Origin: Toxoplasma gondii ME49
Taxonomy: Eukaryota > Apicomplexa > Conoidasida > Eucoccidiorida > Sarcocystidae
Assembly: GCF_000006565.2 (NCBI RefSeq)
Contig: NW_017383892.1
Span: 1 to 16,009, forward strand
Length of the DNA: 16,009 bases
Direction: 5' to 3'
Made by a program: the position numbers and the translations under genes. This document shows, one piece after another, positions 1 to 11,044 of this stretch. A model generated the notes under the pieces. That model ran no database searches and was not told the DNA's origin. It worked only from the letters and a program-made list of their open reading frames with translations. Within the stretch, counting starts at the first letter, position 1; each line of letters begins with the position of its first letter.

Positions 1-350
1 CACGTCACCGAGGGGGTGCGGGAACATGTTGTCCTTTTCTCCCACGGGGTCGTATCTCTCCTCCAAAAATAAAAGACGCTACATCGTTCACCCTTGTATT
101 CCCTTCCTGTACAGCCGTTGCCACGGCGTGAATGCACTGGACATTGACACAGCCTGCGGCAGGCTATACAGCGATAATATCTTACAACGTACCCCAGACT
201 GTTACAACCTCCTGACAGCTGTGGCGCCACCAAACGCAACACGTCGACAATTCGTGCCCGAGTGATGTCGGACCTCGGGGAGCACCTGTGCCGCAAATGA
301 AACATGGTCGTCCCGCCCGCACAGTGCCTCCGCCGCCAGCTAACTACACC
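1..350. repeat. C-class monomer at the left edge
   Basis: The C-class core starts at position 5 (TCACCGAGGGGGTGCGGG), with one extra G in the run compared with other copies. The rest matches the C monomers at 2438 and 5185. It carries the type I version of the variable segment near 81-112 (ATCGTTCACCCTTG). It also has an extra T in the CCTTTTCTCC stretch and reads TATCTCTCCTCC where other C copies read TATTCGCCTCC, so this peripheral copy is slightly more diverged. A box of the form CACG-N9-CGTG lies at 240-256. There is no gene. Confidence 0.9.
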
Positions 351-1400
351 TCATCGCGGTGACCCCATCAGCAGTAGTCTCTACGTGGTGCCGCAGTTGC
401 CACGAGACACACCACACGCCCCCGGGTCCTTTTCCTCTCTTACGTCCCGCGCCTGAACATAACGCCCGAGCATCTCCTAGACAGACTGCATAACGACTCA
501 CAACCGGTAACCTCCTATCCATAGGCGCATGGACTCGACGAGTCGCATACCATACAACCGCCCGGCCATGTGGCGCCGCCACACCCAACACGTCGACAAT
601 TCGTGCCAGAGTGATGTCGTACCTCGGGGAGAACCTGTGCCGCAAATGAACCATGGTCGTCCCGCCCGCACAGTGCCTCCGCCGCCGGCCAACTACACCT
701 CATCGCGGTGACCCCATCAGCAGTAGTCTCTACGTGGTGCGGCAGTTGTCTCGAAATGCAGAACACGCCCGCGCGTCCGCTTGTTCGCTTACCTCCGCCG
801 CCTGAACAAAAGGCCGGAGCATCTCCTAGGCAGACTGCATAACGACTCACAACCGGTAACCTCTCATCCATACGCGCATGCACTCGACGAGTCGCATACC
901 ATACAACGGCCGGACCATGTGGCGCCGCCACACCCGACACGTCGACAGATCGTGCCCGAGTGATGTCGGACCTCTGGCGGTCACCTGTGCCGCAAATGTA
1001 ACATGGACATGCCGCACGCAGAGTGCCGCCGCCGCCAGCTATCTACGCCTCATCGCGGTGACCCCATCAGCACTGATCTCTACGTGCTGCGGCAGTTGCC
1101 TCAAGACACAGAAGAGGGCCCAGCAACCTTTTCTGCTCCTACCGTCTTGCCCTGAAAAAAAACGCTCAACAGTCTCGGAGACAGACTGCACAACGACACA
1201 CAACCAATAACCTCTCACCCATCCGCGCAGGTACGCGACGACTCTCCTTTCACGTACGAGCCGACGCATGAGGCGCCGCCACACCCAGCACGTCGACAAA
1301 TGGTGCCCGAGTGATGTCAGACCTATAGCGGTCATCTGTGCCGCAAATGTAACATGGACATGCCGCACGCAGAGTGCCTCCGCCGCCAGCTAACAACGCC
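351..1400. repeat. Three consecutive A-class monomers (349, 350, 351 bp)
   Basis: Monomers start at 351, 700 and 1050 and follow each other without any B or C monomer, unlike the rest of the array. The monomer at 1050 and the following one at 1401 are nearly identical to each other. Both read AGCACTGATCTCTACGTGCTG and both have an eight-A run in the middle (1155-1162 and 1506-1513) where other A monomers read AACAAAA. This marks a recent local duplication of a 351 bp unit. CACG-N9-CGTG boxes lie at 589-605 and 938-954. The box at 1289-1305 has its right arm mutated to GGTG. Confidence 0.9.
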
Positions 1401-2777
1401 TCATCGCGGTGACCCCATCGGCACTGATCTCTACGTGCTGCGGCAGTTGCCTCAAGACACAGAAGAGGGCCCAGCAACCTTTTCTGCTCCTACCGTCTTG
1501 CCCTGAAAAAAAACGCTCAACAATCTCGGAGAAAGACTGCACAACGACACACAACCAATAACCTCTCACCCATCTGCGCAGGTACGCGACGACTCTTCTT
1601 TCACGTACCAGCCGACCCATGAGGCGCCGCCACACCCAACACGTCGACAATTCGTGCCACAGCGACGTCGGACCTCTGGCTGTCACCTGCGGCGGAAAAT
1701 AGACATCGCTACACCGCCCACACAGCGCTTCCGACGCGAGCCGACAAACCCTCAACACGTAACCTCCATCACGTGTAGTCTCTGCATGGCCTGACGTCCG
1801 AGTCGAAATACGAAATCGGCACTCTCATTCTCGCTCACTTTCACTTCCTGTCAACGCGCAGCCACGCCGGAAAACCACCTGCCAATCCCACACAGCGAAG
1901 CACTTCTCACCCGGCCCTCTATCCACATCCCCCCACCCCCTCATCCCAGCCCGCAACCTGTAGAGCCGCCAAACGCAACACGTCGGCAGTTCGTGCCAGA
2001 GTGATGTCGGACCTGTCGCAGGCGGCCGCGCCGCAAACGGAACATGGACATGCCGCCGGCACAGTGCCTCCACTGCCAGCTATCAACACCTCATCGCGGT
2101 GACCCCATCAGTAGTAGTCTCAACGTGGCCCGGGAGATGTCTCGAAATGCAGAACATCCCCGCGTGTCCGTTGTTTCCCCTACCGCCGCCGCCTGAAGAA
2201 TACGCCCAACAATGTTGCAGACAGACTGCACAACGATACACAACCAATAACCTCTCACCCATCCGCGCAGGTACGCGACGAAACTCATACGGGAAAAAGG
2301 CAGGACCGTTTGGGGCCGCCACACGCCACAAGCGGCGTATTCCGAAACGAGTGAACTCGGATCGTTCGCTTCCGCAACTGAATTGGACCACGCATCCCAC
2401 GCCGGACACTCACTCTCTGAAGGATACCGACAACACGTCATCGAAGAGAGGGTACAAGTTGTCCTTTCTCCACGGGGTCGTATTCGCCTCCGAAGATGAG
2501 AGATGCTACATCGTTCACCCTTGTATTCCCTTCCTGTACAGCCGTTGCCACGGCGTGAAAGCACTGGACATTGACACAGCCTGCGGCAGGCTATATAGCG
2601 ATAATATCTTACAACGTACCCCAGACTGTTACAACCTCCTGACAGCTGCGGCGCCACCAAACGCAACACGTCGACAATTCGTGCCCGAGTGATGTCGGAC
2701 CTCGGGGAGCACCTGTGCCGCAAATGAAACATGGTCGTCCCGCCCGCACAGTGCCTCCGCCGCCAGCTAGCTACACC
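1401..2777. repeat. Higher-order repeat unit 0 (A1-B-A2-C), 1377 bp
   Basis: This is the first complete four-monomer unit: A1 at 1401, B at 1751, A2 at 2091 and C at 2438. The A1 monomer is of the local 1050/1401 type rather than the type used in later units, so this unit is the junction between the A-only left edge and the regular array. The C monomer is type I and has a private change around 2443-2452, GAAGAGAGGGTAC where other C monomers read GAGGTGCGGGAAC. Boxes lie at 1640-1656, 1979-1995 and 2667-2683. The A2-to-C junction has none. Confidence 0.9.
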
Positions 2778-4148
2778 TCATCGCGGTGACCCCATCAGCA
2801 GCTGTCTCTACGTGGTGCCGCAGTTGCCGCGAGACACACCACACGTCCCGCGTCCTTTTCCTCTCTTACCTCCCGCGCCTGGGCAATACGCCCGAGCATC
2901 TCCCAGACAGACTGCATAACGACACACAACCAGCAACCTCTCACCCATCCGCTCATTTACGCGACGAGTCGCATACCATACAACGCCGGACCATGTGGCG
3001 CCGCCACACCCACCACGTCGACAGTTCGTGCCACAGCGACGTCGGACCTCTGGCTGTCACCTGCGGCGGAACCTAGACATCGCTACACCGCCCACACAGC
3101 GCTTCCGACGCGAGCCGACAAACCCTCAACACGTAGCCTCCATCACGTGTAGTCTCTGCATGGCCTGACGTCCGAGTCGAAATACGAAATCGGCACTCTC
3201 ATTCTCGCTCACTGTCGCTTCCTGTCAACGAGCAGCCACGCCGGAAAACCACCTGCCAATCACACAGCGAAGCACTTCTCACCCGGCCCTCCAGCCACCA
3301 CCGCCCCGCCCTAATCCCACCCCGAATCCTGTGGTGTCGCCAAACGCAACACGTCGGCAGTTCGTGCCAGAGTGATGTCGGACCTCTGGGAGGTGGCCGC
3401 GCCGCAAACGGAACATGGACATGCCGCCGGCACAGTGCCTCCACTGCCAGCTATCAACACCTCATCGCGGTGCCACCATCAGTAGTAGTCTCTACGTGGC
3501 CCGAAAGGTGTCTCGAAAAAGGGAACAGGCCCGCGCGTCCGTTTCTTCTCTTACCTCCGCCGCCTGAAGAATACGCCGAGCAATTTCGCAGACAGACTGC
3601 ACAACGACACGCAATCAATAACCGCTCACCCATCCGCGCAGGTACGCGACGAGACTCATACGGGAAAAAGGCAGGACCATGTGGGGTCGCCACACGCCAC
3701 AAGCGCCGTATTCCGAAACGAGTGAACTCGGATCGTTCGCTTCCGCAACTGGATTGGACCACGCATCCCACGCCGGACACTCACTCTCTGAAGGATACCG
3801 ACAACACGTCATCGAGGTGCGGGAACAAGTTGTCCTTTCTCCACGGGGTCGTATTCGCCTCCAAAGATAAAAGATGCTACATCTCTCTCCCTTATATTCC
3901 CTTCCTGTACAGCCGTTGCCACGGCGTGAAAGCACTGGACATTGACACAGCCTGCGGCACGCTATACAGCGATAATATCTTACAACGTTCCCCAGACTGT
4001 TACAACCTCCTGACAGCTGTGGCGCCACCAAACGCAACACGTCGACAATTCGTGCCAGGGTGATGTCGGACCTCGGGGAGCACCTGTGCCGCAAATGAAA
4101 CATGGTTGTCCCGCCCGCACAGTGCCTCCGCCGCCAGCTAGCTACACC
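2778..4148. repeat. Higher-order repeat unit 1 (A1-B-A2-C), 1371 bp
   Basis: Monomers start at 2778 (A1), 3125 (B), 3462 (A2) and 3809 (C). The A2 monomer has a private core ending TGCCACCATC and the CGAAAAAGGGAACAGG variant at about 3514-3529. That variant is otherwise seen only in A2 at 11394, about 8 kb away. The C monomer is type II, with ATCTCTCTCCCTTATATTCC at about 3881-3900. Boxes lie at 3014-3030, 3350-3366 and 4038-4054. Confidence 0.9.
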
Positions 4149-5524
4149 TCATCGCGGTGACCCCATCAGCAGTAGTCTCTACGTGGTGCCGCAGTTGCCT
4201 CGACACACACCACACGTCCCCGCGTCCTTTTCCTCTCTTACCTCCGGCGCCTGGGCAATTCGCCCGACCATCTCCCAGACAGACTGCATAACGACACACA
4301 ACCAGTAACCTCTCACCCATCCGCGCATGCACTCGACGAATCGCATATCATACACCGGCCGGACCATGTGGCGCCGCCACACCCAACACGTCGACAAATC
4401 GTGCCACAGCGACGTCGGACCTCTGGCTGTCACCTGCGGCGGAGCCTAGGCATCGCTACACCGCCCACACAGCGCTTCCGACGCGAGCCGACAAACCCTC
4501 AACACGTAACCTCCATCACGTGTAGTCTCTGCATGGCCTGACGTCCGAGTCGAAATACGAAATCGGCACTCTCATTCTCGCTCACTGTCGCTTCCTGTCA
4601 ACGAGCAGCCACATCGGATAACCACCTGCCAATCACACACAGCGAAGCACTTCTCACCCGGCCCTCCATCCACCACCCCCCACGCCCTCATCCCACCCCG
4701 CAACCTGTGGTGTCGCCAAACGCAACACGTCGACAATTCGTGCCAGAGTGATGCGGCACCTCGGGGAGCACCTGTGCCGCAGCTGTAACAATGACATGCT
4801 CGTCGCACAGTGCCTCCGCGGCCAGCTATCAACACCTCATCGCGGTGACCCCATCAGCAGTAGTCTCTACGTGGCCCGGGAGGAATCTCGAAATGCAGAA
4901 CACGACCGCGCGTCCGTTTTCGTCCCCTACCTCCGACGCCTGAAGAATACACCCAACAATGTCGCAGACAGACTGCACAACGACACACAATCAATAACCG
5001 CTCACCCATCCGCGCAGGTACGCGACGAGACTCATACGGGAAAAAGGCAGGACCGTGTGGGGCCGCCACACGCCACAAGCGGCGTATTCCGAAACGAGTG
5101 AACTCGGATCGTTCGCTTCCGCAACTGGATTGGCCCACGCATCCCACGCCGGACACTCACTCTCTGAAGGATACCGACAACACGTCATCGAGGTGCGGGA
5201 ACAAGTTGTCCTTTCTCCACGGGGTCGTATTCGCCTCCGAAGATAAAAGATGCTACATCGTTCACCCTTGTATTCCCTTCCTGTGCAGCCGTTGCCACGG
5301 CGTGAAAGCACTGGACATTGACACAGCCTGCGGCAGGCTATACAGCGATAATATCTTACAACGTACCCCAGACTGTTACAACCTCCTGACAGCTGTGGCG
5401 CCACCAAACGCAACACGTCGACAATTCGTGCCCGAGTGATGCGGCACCTCGGGGAGCACCTGTGCCGCAAATGAACCATGGTCGTCCCGCCCGCACAGTG
5501 CCTCCGCCGCCAGCTAGCTACACC
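4149..5524. repeat. Higher-order repeat unit 2 (A1-B-A2-C), 1376 bp
   Basis: Monomers start at 4149 (A1), 4498 (B), 4837 (A2) and 5185 (C, type I). From 4243 onward it is essentially base-for-base identical to unit 4 (6907-8282) at an offset of 2758 bp. Boxes lie at 4387-4403, 4726-4742 and 5414-5430. Its B-to-A2 box has the TCGACAATT centre, whereas most B-to-A2 boxes have TCGGCAGTT. Confidence 0.92.
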
Positions 5525-6807
5525 TCATCGCGGTGACCCCATCAGCAGTAGTCTCTACGTGGTGCCGCAGTTGCCACGAGACACACCACACGCTCCCGGA
5601 ACCTCTTCTTCTAACATCTCCGGCGCCTGGGCAATACGCCCGACCATCTCCCAGACAGACTGCATAACGACACACAACCAGTAACCTCTCACCCATCCGC
5701 GCGTGCACTCGACGAATCGCATATCATACACCGGCCGGACCATGTGGCGCCCGCACACCCAACACGTCGACAAATCGTGCCACAGCGACGTCGGACCTCT
5801 GGCTGTCACCTGCGGCGGAAGCCTAGGCATCGCTACACCGCCCACACAGCGCTTCCGATGCGAGCCGACAAACCCTCAACACGTAACCTCCATCACGTGT
5901 AGTCTCTGCATGGCCTGACGTCCGAGTCGAAATACGAAACCCGCTCTCTCATTCTCGCTCACTATCGCTTCCTGTCAACGAGCAGCCACATCGGAAAACC
6001 ACCTGCCAATCACACACAGCGAAGTACTCTCACCCGGCCCTCTATCCACCACCCCCCACGCCCTCATCCCACCCCGCAACCTGTGGTGTCGCCAAACGCA
6101 ACACGTCGGCAGTTCGTGCCAAAGTGCCGAAGGACCTCTGGGGGGGTGGCCGCGCCGCAAACTAAACATGGACATGCCCCCGGCACAGTGCCTCCGCTGC
6201 CACCTAACAACACCTCCTCGCGGTCACTCCATCAGCAGTCGCCTCGGCGCTACGTGGTGCGGCAGTTGCCTCGAGACATAGAACACGCCCACGAGTCCGT
6301 TTCTCCTCTTACCTCCAGATTCTGAACAGAACGCCCAGCAATCTCGCAGACAGACTGCACAACGACACACAACCAATAACCGCTCACCCATCCGCGCAGG
6401 TACGCGACGAGACTCATACGGGAAAAAGGCAGGACCGTTTGGGGCCGCCACACGCCACAAGCGGCGTATTCCGAAACGAGTGAACTCGGATCGTTCGCTT
6501 CCGCAACTGGATTGGCCCACGCATCCCACGCCGGACACTCACTCTCTGAAGGATACCGACAACACGGCATCGAGGTGCGGGAACAAGTTGTCCTTTCTCC
6601 ACGGGGTCGTATTCGCCTCCAAAAATAAAAGATGCTACATCCCTCTTCCTTATACTCCCTTCCTGTACAGCCGTTGCCACGGCGTGAAAGCACTGGACAT
6701 TGACACAGCCTGCGGCAGGCTATACAGCGATAATATCTTACAACGTACCCCAGACTGTTACAACCTCCTGACAGCTGCGGCGCCACCAAACGCAACACGT
6801 CGACAAT
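4243..6807. repeat. Left copy of a ~2.56 kb near-identical duplication
   Basis: It matches 7001-9564 at an offset of 2758 bp (2757 after position 5821). I found only an extra G at 5821 and substitutions near 5827, 5859, 6279 and 6567, plus possibly a few I missed by eye. It covers most of higher-order units 2 and 3. The left boundary lies in A1 at TCCGGCGCCTGGG. The right boundary falls at the box 6796-6812, after which differences become frequent. Confidence 0.9.
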
Positions 6808-6906
6808 TCGTGTCCGAGTGATGTCGGACCTCGGGGAGCACCTGTGCCGCAAATGAAACATGGTCGTCCCGCCCGCACAGTGCCTCGCCGCCAGCCTAAC
6901 TACACC
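5525..6906. repeat. Higher-order repeat unit 3 (A1-B-A2-C), 1382 bp
   Basis: Monomers start at 5525 (A1), 5875 (B), 6215 (A2) and 6567 (C, type II). The B monomer has the variant GAAACCCGCTCTCTC at 5936-5950, where most B monomers read GAAATCGGCACTCTC. The A2 monomer has the core TCCTCGCGGTCACTCC and an extra GGCGCTACGTGGTGC segment, which accounts for its 352 bp length. Both features are shared only with unit 5. Boxes lie at 5763-5779, 6102-6118 and 6796-6812. Confidence 0.92.
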
Positions 6907-8282
6907 TCATCGGGGTGACCCCATCAGCAGTAGTCTCTACGTGGTGCCGCAGTTGCCGCGAGACACACCACACGCTCCCGCAACCTTTTCTTCTAACATC
7001 TCCGGCGCCTGGGCAATTCGCCCGACCATCTCCCAGACAGACTGCATAACGACACACAACCAGTAACCTCTCACCCATCCGCGCATGCACTCGACGAATC
7101 GCATATCATACACCGGCCGGACCATGTGGCGCCGCCACACCCAACACGTCGACAAATCGTGCCACAGCGACGTCGGACCTCTGGCTGTCACCTGCGGCGG
7201 AGCCTAGGCATCGCTACACCGCCCACACAGCGCTTCCGACGCGAGCCGACAAACCCTCAACACGTAACCTCCATCACGTGTAGTCTCTGCATGGCCTGAC
7301 GTCCGAGTCGAAATACGAAATCGGCACTCTCATTCTCGCTCACTGTCGCTTCCTGTCAACGAGCAGCCACATCGGATAACCACCTGCCAATCACACACAG
7401 CGAAGCACTTCTCACCCGGCCCTCCATCCACCACCCCCCACGCCCTCATCCCACCCCGCAACCTGTGGTGTCGCCAAACGCAACACGTCGACAATTCGTG
7501 CCAGAGTGATGCGGCACCTCGGGGAGCACCTGTGCCGCAGCTGTAACAATGACATGCTCGTCGCACAGTGCCTCCGCGGCCAGCTATCAACACCTCATCG
7601 CGGTGACCCCATCAGCAGTAGTCTCTACGTGGCCCGGGAGGAATCTCGAAATGCAGAACACGACCGCGCGTCCGTTTTCGTCCCCTACCTCCGACGCCTG
7701 AAGAATACACCCAACAATGTCGCAGACAGACTGCACAACGACACACAATCAATAACCGCTCACCCATCCGCGCAGGTACGCGACGAGACTCATACGGGAA
7801 AAAGGCAGGACCGTGTGGGGCCGCCACACGCCACAAGCGGCGTATTCCGAAACGAGTGAACTCGGATCGTTCGCTTCCGCAACTGGATTGGCCCACGCAT
7901 CCCACGCCGGACACTCACTCTCTGAAGGATACCGACAACACGTCATCGAGGTGCGGGAACAAGTTGTCCTTTCTCCACGGGGTCGTATTCGCCTCCGAAG
8001 ATAAAAGATGCTACATCGTTCACCCTTGTATTCCCTTCCTGTGCAGCCGTTGCCACGGCGTGAAAGCACTGGACATTGACACAGCCTGCGGCAGGCTATA
8101 CAGCGATAATATCTTACAACGTACCCCAGACTGTTACAACCTCCTGACAGCTGTGGCGCCACCAAACGCAACACGTCGACAATTCGTGCCCGAGTGATGC
8201 GGCACCTCGGGGAGCACCTGTGCCGCAAATGAACCATGGTCGTCCCGCCCGCACAGTGCCTCCGCCGCCAGCTAGCTACACC
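6907..8282. repeat. Higher-order repeat unit 4 (A1-B-A2-C), 1376 bp
   Basis: Monomers start at 6907 (A1), 7256 (B), 7595 (A2) and 7943 (C, type I). It is the copy of unit 2. The first about 94 bp, 6907-7000, differ from unit 2, for example CATCGGGGTG in the core and a CTTCTAACATC segment. From 7001 the two match. Boxes lie at 7145-7161, 7484-7500 and 8172-8188. Confidence 0.92.
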
Positions 8283-9564
8283 TCATCGCGGTGACCCCAT
8301 CAGCAGTAGTCTCTACGTGGTGCCGCAGTTGCCACGAGACACACCACACGCTCCCGGAACCTCTTCTTCTAACATCTCCGGCGCCTGGGCAATACGCCCG
8401 ACCATCTCCCAGACAGACTGCATAACGACACACAACCAGTAACCTCTCACCCATCCGCGCGTGCACTCGACGAATCGCATATCATACACCGGCCGGACCA
8501 TGTGGCGCCCGCACACCCAACACGTCGACAAATCGTGCCACAGCGACGTCGGACCTCTGGCTGTCACCTGCGGCGGAACCTAGACATCGCTACACCGCCC
8601 ACACAGCGCTTCCGACGCGAGCCGACAAACCCTCAACACGTAACCTCCATCACGTGTAGTCTCTGCATGGCCTGACGTCCGAGTCGAAATACGAAACCCG
8701 CTCTCTCATTCTCGCTCACTATCGCTTCCTGTCAACGAGCAGCCACATCGGAAAACCACCTGCCAATCACACACAGCGAAGTACTCTCACCCGGCCCTCT
8801 ATCCACCACCCCCCACGCCCTCATCCCACCCCGCAACCTGTGGTGTCGCCAAACGCAACACGTCGGCAGTTCGTGCCAAAGTGCCGAAGGACCTCTGGGG
8901 GGGTGGCCGCGCCGCAAACTAAACATGGACATGCCCCCGGCACAGTGCCTCCGCTGCCACCTAACAACACCTCCTCGCGGTCACTCCATCAGCAGTCGCC
9001 TCGGCGCTACGTGGTGCGGCAGTTGCCTCGAGACACAGAACACGCCCACGAGTCCGTTTCTCCTCTTACCTCCAGATTCTGAACAGAACGCCCAGCAATC
9101 TCGCAGACAGACTGCACAACGACACACAACCAATAACCGCTCACCCATCCGCGCAGGTACGCGACGAGACTCATACGGGAAAAAGGCAGGACCGTTTGGG
9201 GCCGCCACACGCCACAAGCGGCGTATTCCGAAACGAGTGAACTCGGATCGTTCGCTTCCGCAACTGGATTGGCCCACGCATCCCACGCCGGACACTCACT
9301 CTCTGAAGGATACCGACAACACGTCATCGAGGTGCGGGAACAAGTTGTCCTTTCTCCACGGGGTCGTATTCGCCTCCAAAAATAAAAGATGCTACATCCC
9401 TCTTCCTTATACTCCCTTCCTGTACAGCCGTTGCCACGGCGTGAAAGCACTGGACATTGACACAGCCTGCGGCAGGCTATACAGCGATAATATCTTACAA
9501 CGTACCCCAGACTGTTACAACCTCCTGACAGCTGCGGCGCCACCAAACGCAACACGTCGACAAT
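7001..9564. repeat. Right copy of a ~2.56 kb near-identical duplication
   Basis: This is the counterpart of 4243-6807, covering most of units 4 and 5. The far lower divergence here than between any other higher-order units indicates a recent duplication or conversion event over eight monomers. Confidence 0.9.
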
Positions 9565-9663
9565 TCGTGCCCGAGTGATGCGGCACCTCGGGGAGCACCT
9601 GTGCCGCAAATGAAACATGGTCGTCCCGCCCGCACAGTGCCTCCGCCGCCAGCTAGCTACACC
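8283..9663. repeat. Higher-order repeat unit 5 (A1-B-A2-C), 1381 bp
   Basis: Monomers start at 8283 (A1), 8632 (B), 8972 (A2) and 9324 (C, type II). It is the copy of unit 3, sharing its special B and A2 variants. It differs by the loss of one G at the position equivalent to 5821 and by a few substitutions (equivalents of 5827, 5859, 6279 and 6567). Boxes lie at 8521-8537, 8859-8875 and 9553-9569. Confidence 0.92.
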
Positions 9664-11044
9664 CCATCGCGGTGACCCCATCAGCAGTAGTCTCTACGTC
9701 GTGCCGCAGTTGCCTCGAGACACACCACAAGCCCGCACATCCTTTTCCTCTCTTACCTCCCGCGCCTGGGCAATTCGCCCGACCATCTCCCAGACAGACT
9801 GCATAACGACACACAACCGGTAACCTCTCACCCATCCGCTCATTTACGCGACGAGTCGCATACCATACACCGGCCGGGCCATGTGGCGCCGCCACACCCA
9901 ACACGTCGACAATTCGTGCCACAGCGACGTCGGACCTCTGGCTGTCACCTGCGGCGGAACCTAGACATCGCTACACCGCCCACACAGCGCTTCCGACGCG
10001 AGCCGACAAACCCTCAACACGTAACCTCCATCACGTGTAGTCTCTGCATGGCCTGACGTCCGAGTCGAAATACGAAATCGGCACTCTCATTCTCGCTCAC
10101 TGTCGCTTCCTGTCAACGAGCAGCCACATCGGATAACCACCTGCCAATCACACACAGCGAAGCACTTCTCACCCGGCCCTCCAGCCACCACCCCCCACGA
10201 CCTCATCCCACCCTGCAACCTGTAGAGCCGCCGAACGCAACACGTCGGCAGTTCGTGCCAGAGTGATGTCGGACCTCTGGCTAGCTAGTGCCCGCGCCAC
10301 ACACGCAACGTGGACATGCCGCCGGCACAGTGCCTCCACTGCCAGCTATCAACACCTCATCGCAGTGATCCTATCAGCAGTAGTCTCTACGTGGTGCGGC
10401 AGCTGTCTCGAAATGCAGAACACGCCCGCGCGTCCGTTTTTTCTCTTACCTCCGCTGCCTGAAGAATACACCCATCAATGTCGCAGACAGACTGCACAAC
10501 GACACACAATCAATAACCGCTCACCCATCCGCGCAGGTACGCGACGAAACTCATACGGGAAAAAGGCAGGACCGTGTGGGGCCGCCACACGCCACAAGCG
10601 GCGTATTCCGAAACGAGTGAACTCGGATCGTTCGCTTCCGCAACTGGATTGGCCCACGCATCCCACGCCGGACACTCACTCTCTGAAGGATACCGACAAC
10701 ACGTCATCGAGGTGCGGGAACAAGTTGTCCTTTCTCCACGGGGTCGTATTCGCCTCCAAAAATAAAAGATGCTACATCGTTCACCCTTGTATTCCCTTCC
10801 TGTACAGCCGTTGCCACGGCGTGAAAGCACTGGACATTGACACAGCCTGCGGCAGGCTATACAGCGATAATATCTTACAACGTACCCCAGACTGTTACAA
10901 CCTCCTGACAGCTGTGGCGCCACCAAACGCAACACGTCGACAATTCGTGTCCGAATGATGTCGGCACCTCGGGGAGCACCTGTGCCGCAAATGAATCATG
11001 GTCGTCCCGCCCGCACAGTGCCTCCGCCGCCAGCTAACTACACC
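9664..11044. repeat. Higher-order repeat unit 6 (A1-B-A2-C), 1381 bp
   Basis: Monomers start at 9664 (A1), 10013 (B), 10357 (A2) and 10704 (C, type I). The A1 monomer resembles the one at 2778 in its right half (CGCTCATTTACGCGACGAGTCGC). The A2 monomer begins with a private segment at 10270-10320 (GACCTCTGGCTAGCTAGTGC). Boxes lie at 9902-9918, 10241-10257 and 10933-10949. Confidence 0.9.

Noticed and set aside
240..256. Identification of the 17 bp box as a CENP-B box
   Set aside because: It shares only a short TTCG-like element and the idea of a periodic conserved site. The key CGGG part of the mammalian box is absent, and the context looks subtelomeric.
2091..2732. Overlapping long open frames on both strands over A2-C monomers, repeated every ~1.38 kb
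   Set aside because: Both strands being open at once points to composition rather than coding. Single-base indels between copies break or fuse these frames, and the copies differ at amino-acid-changing sites.
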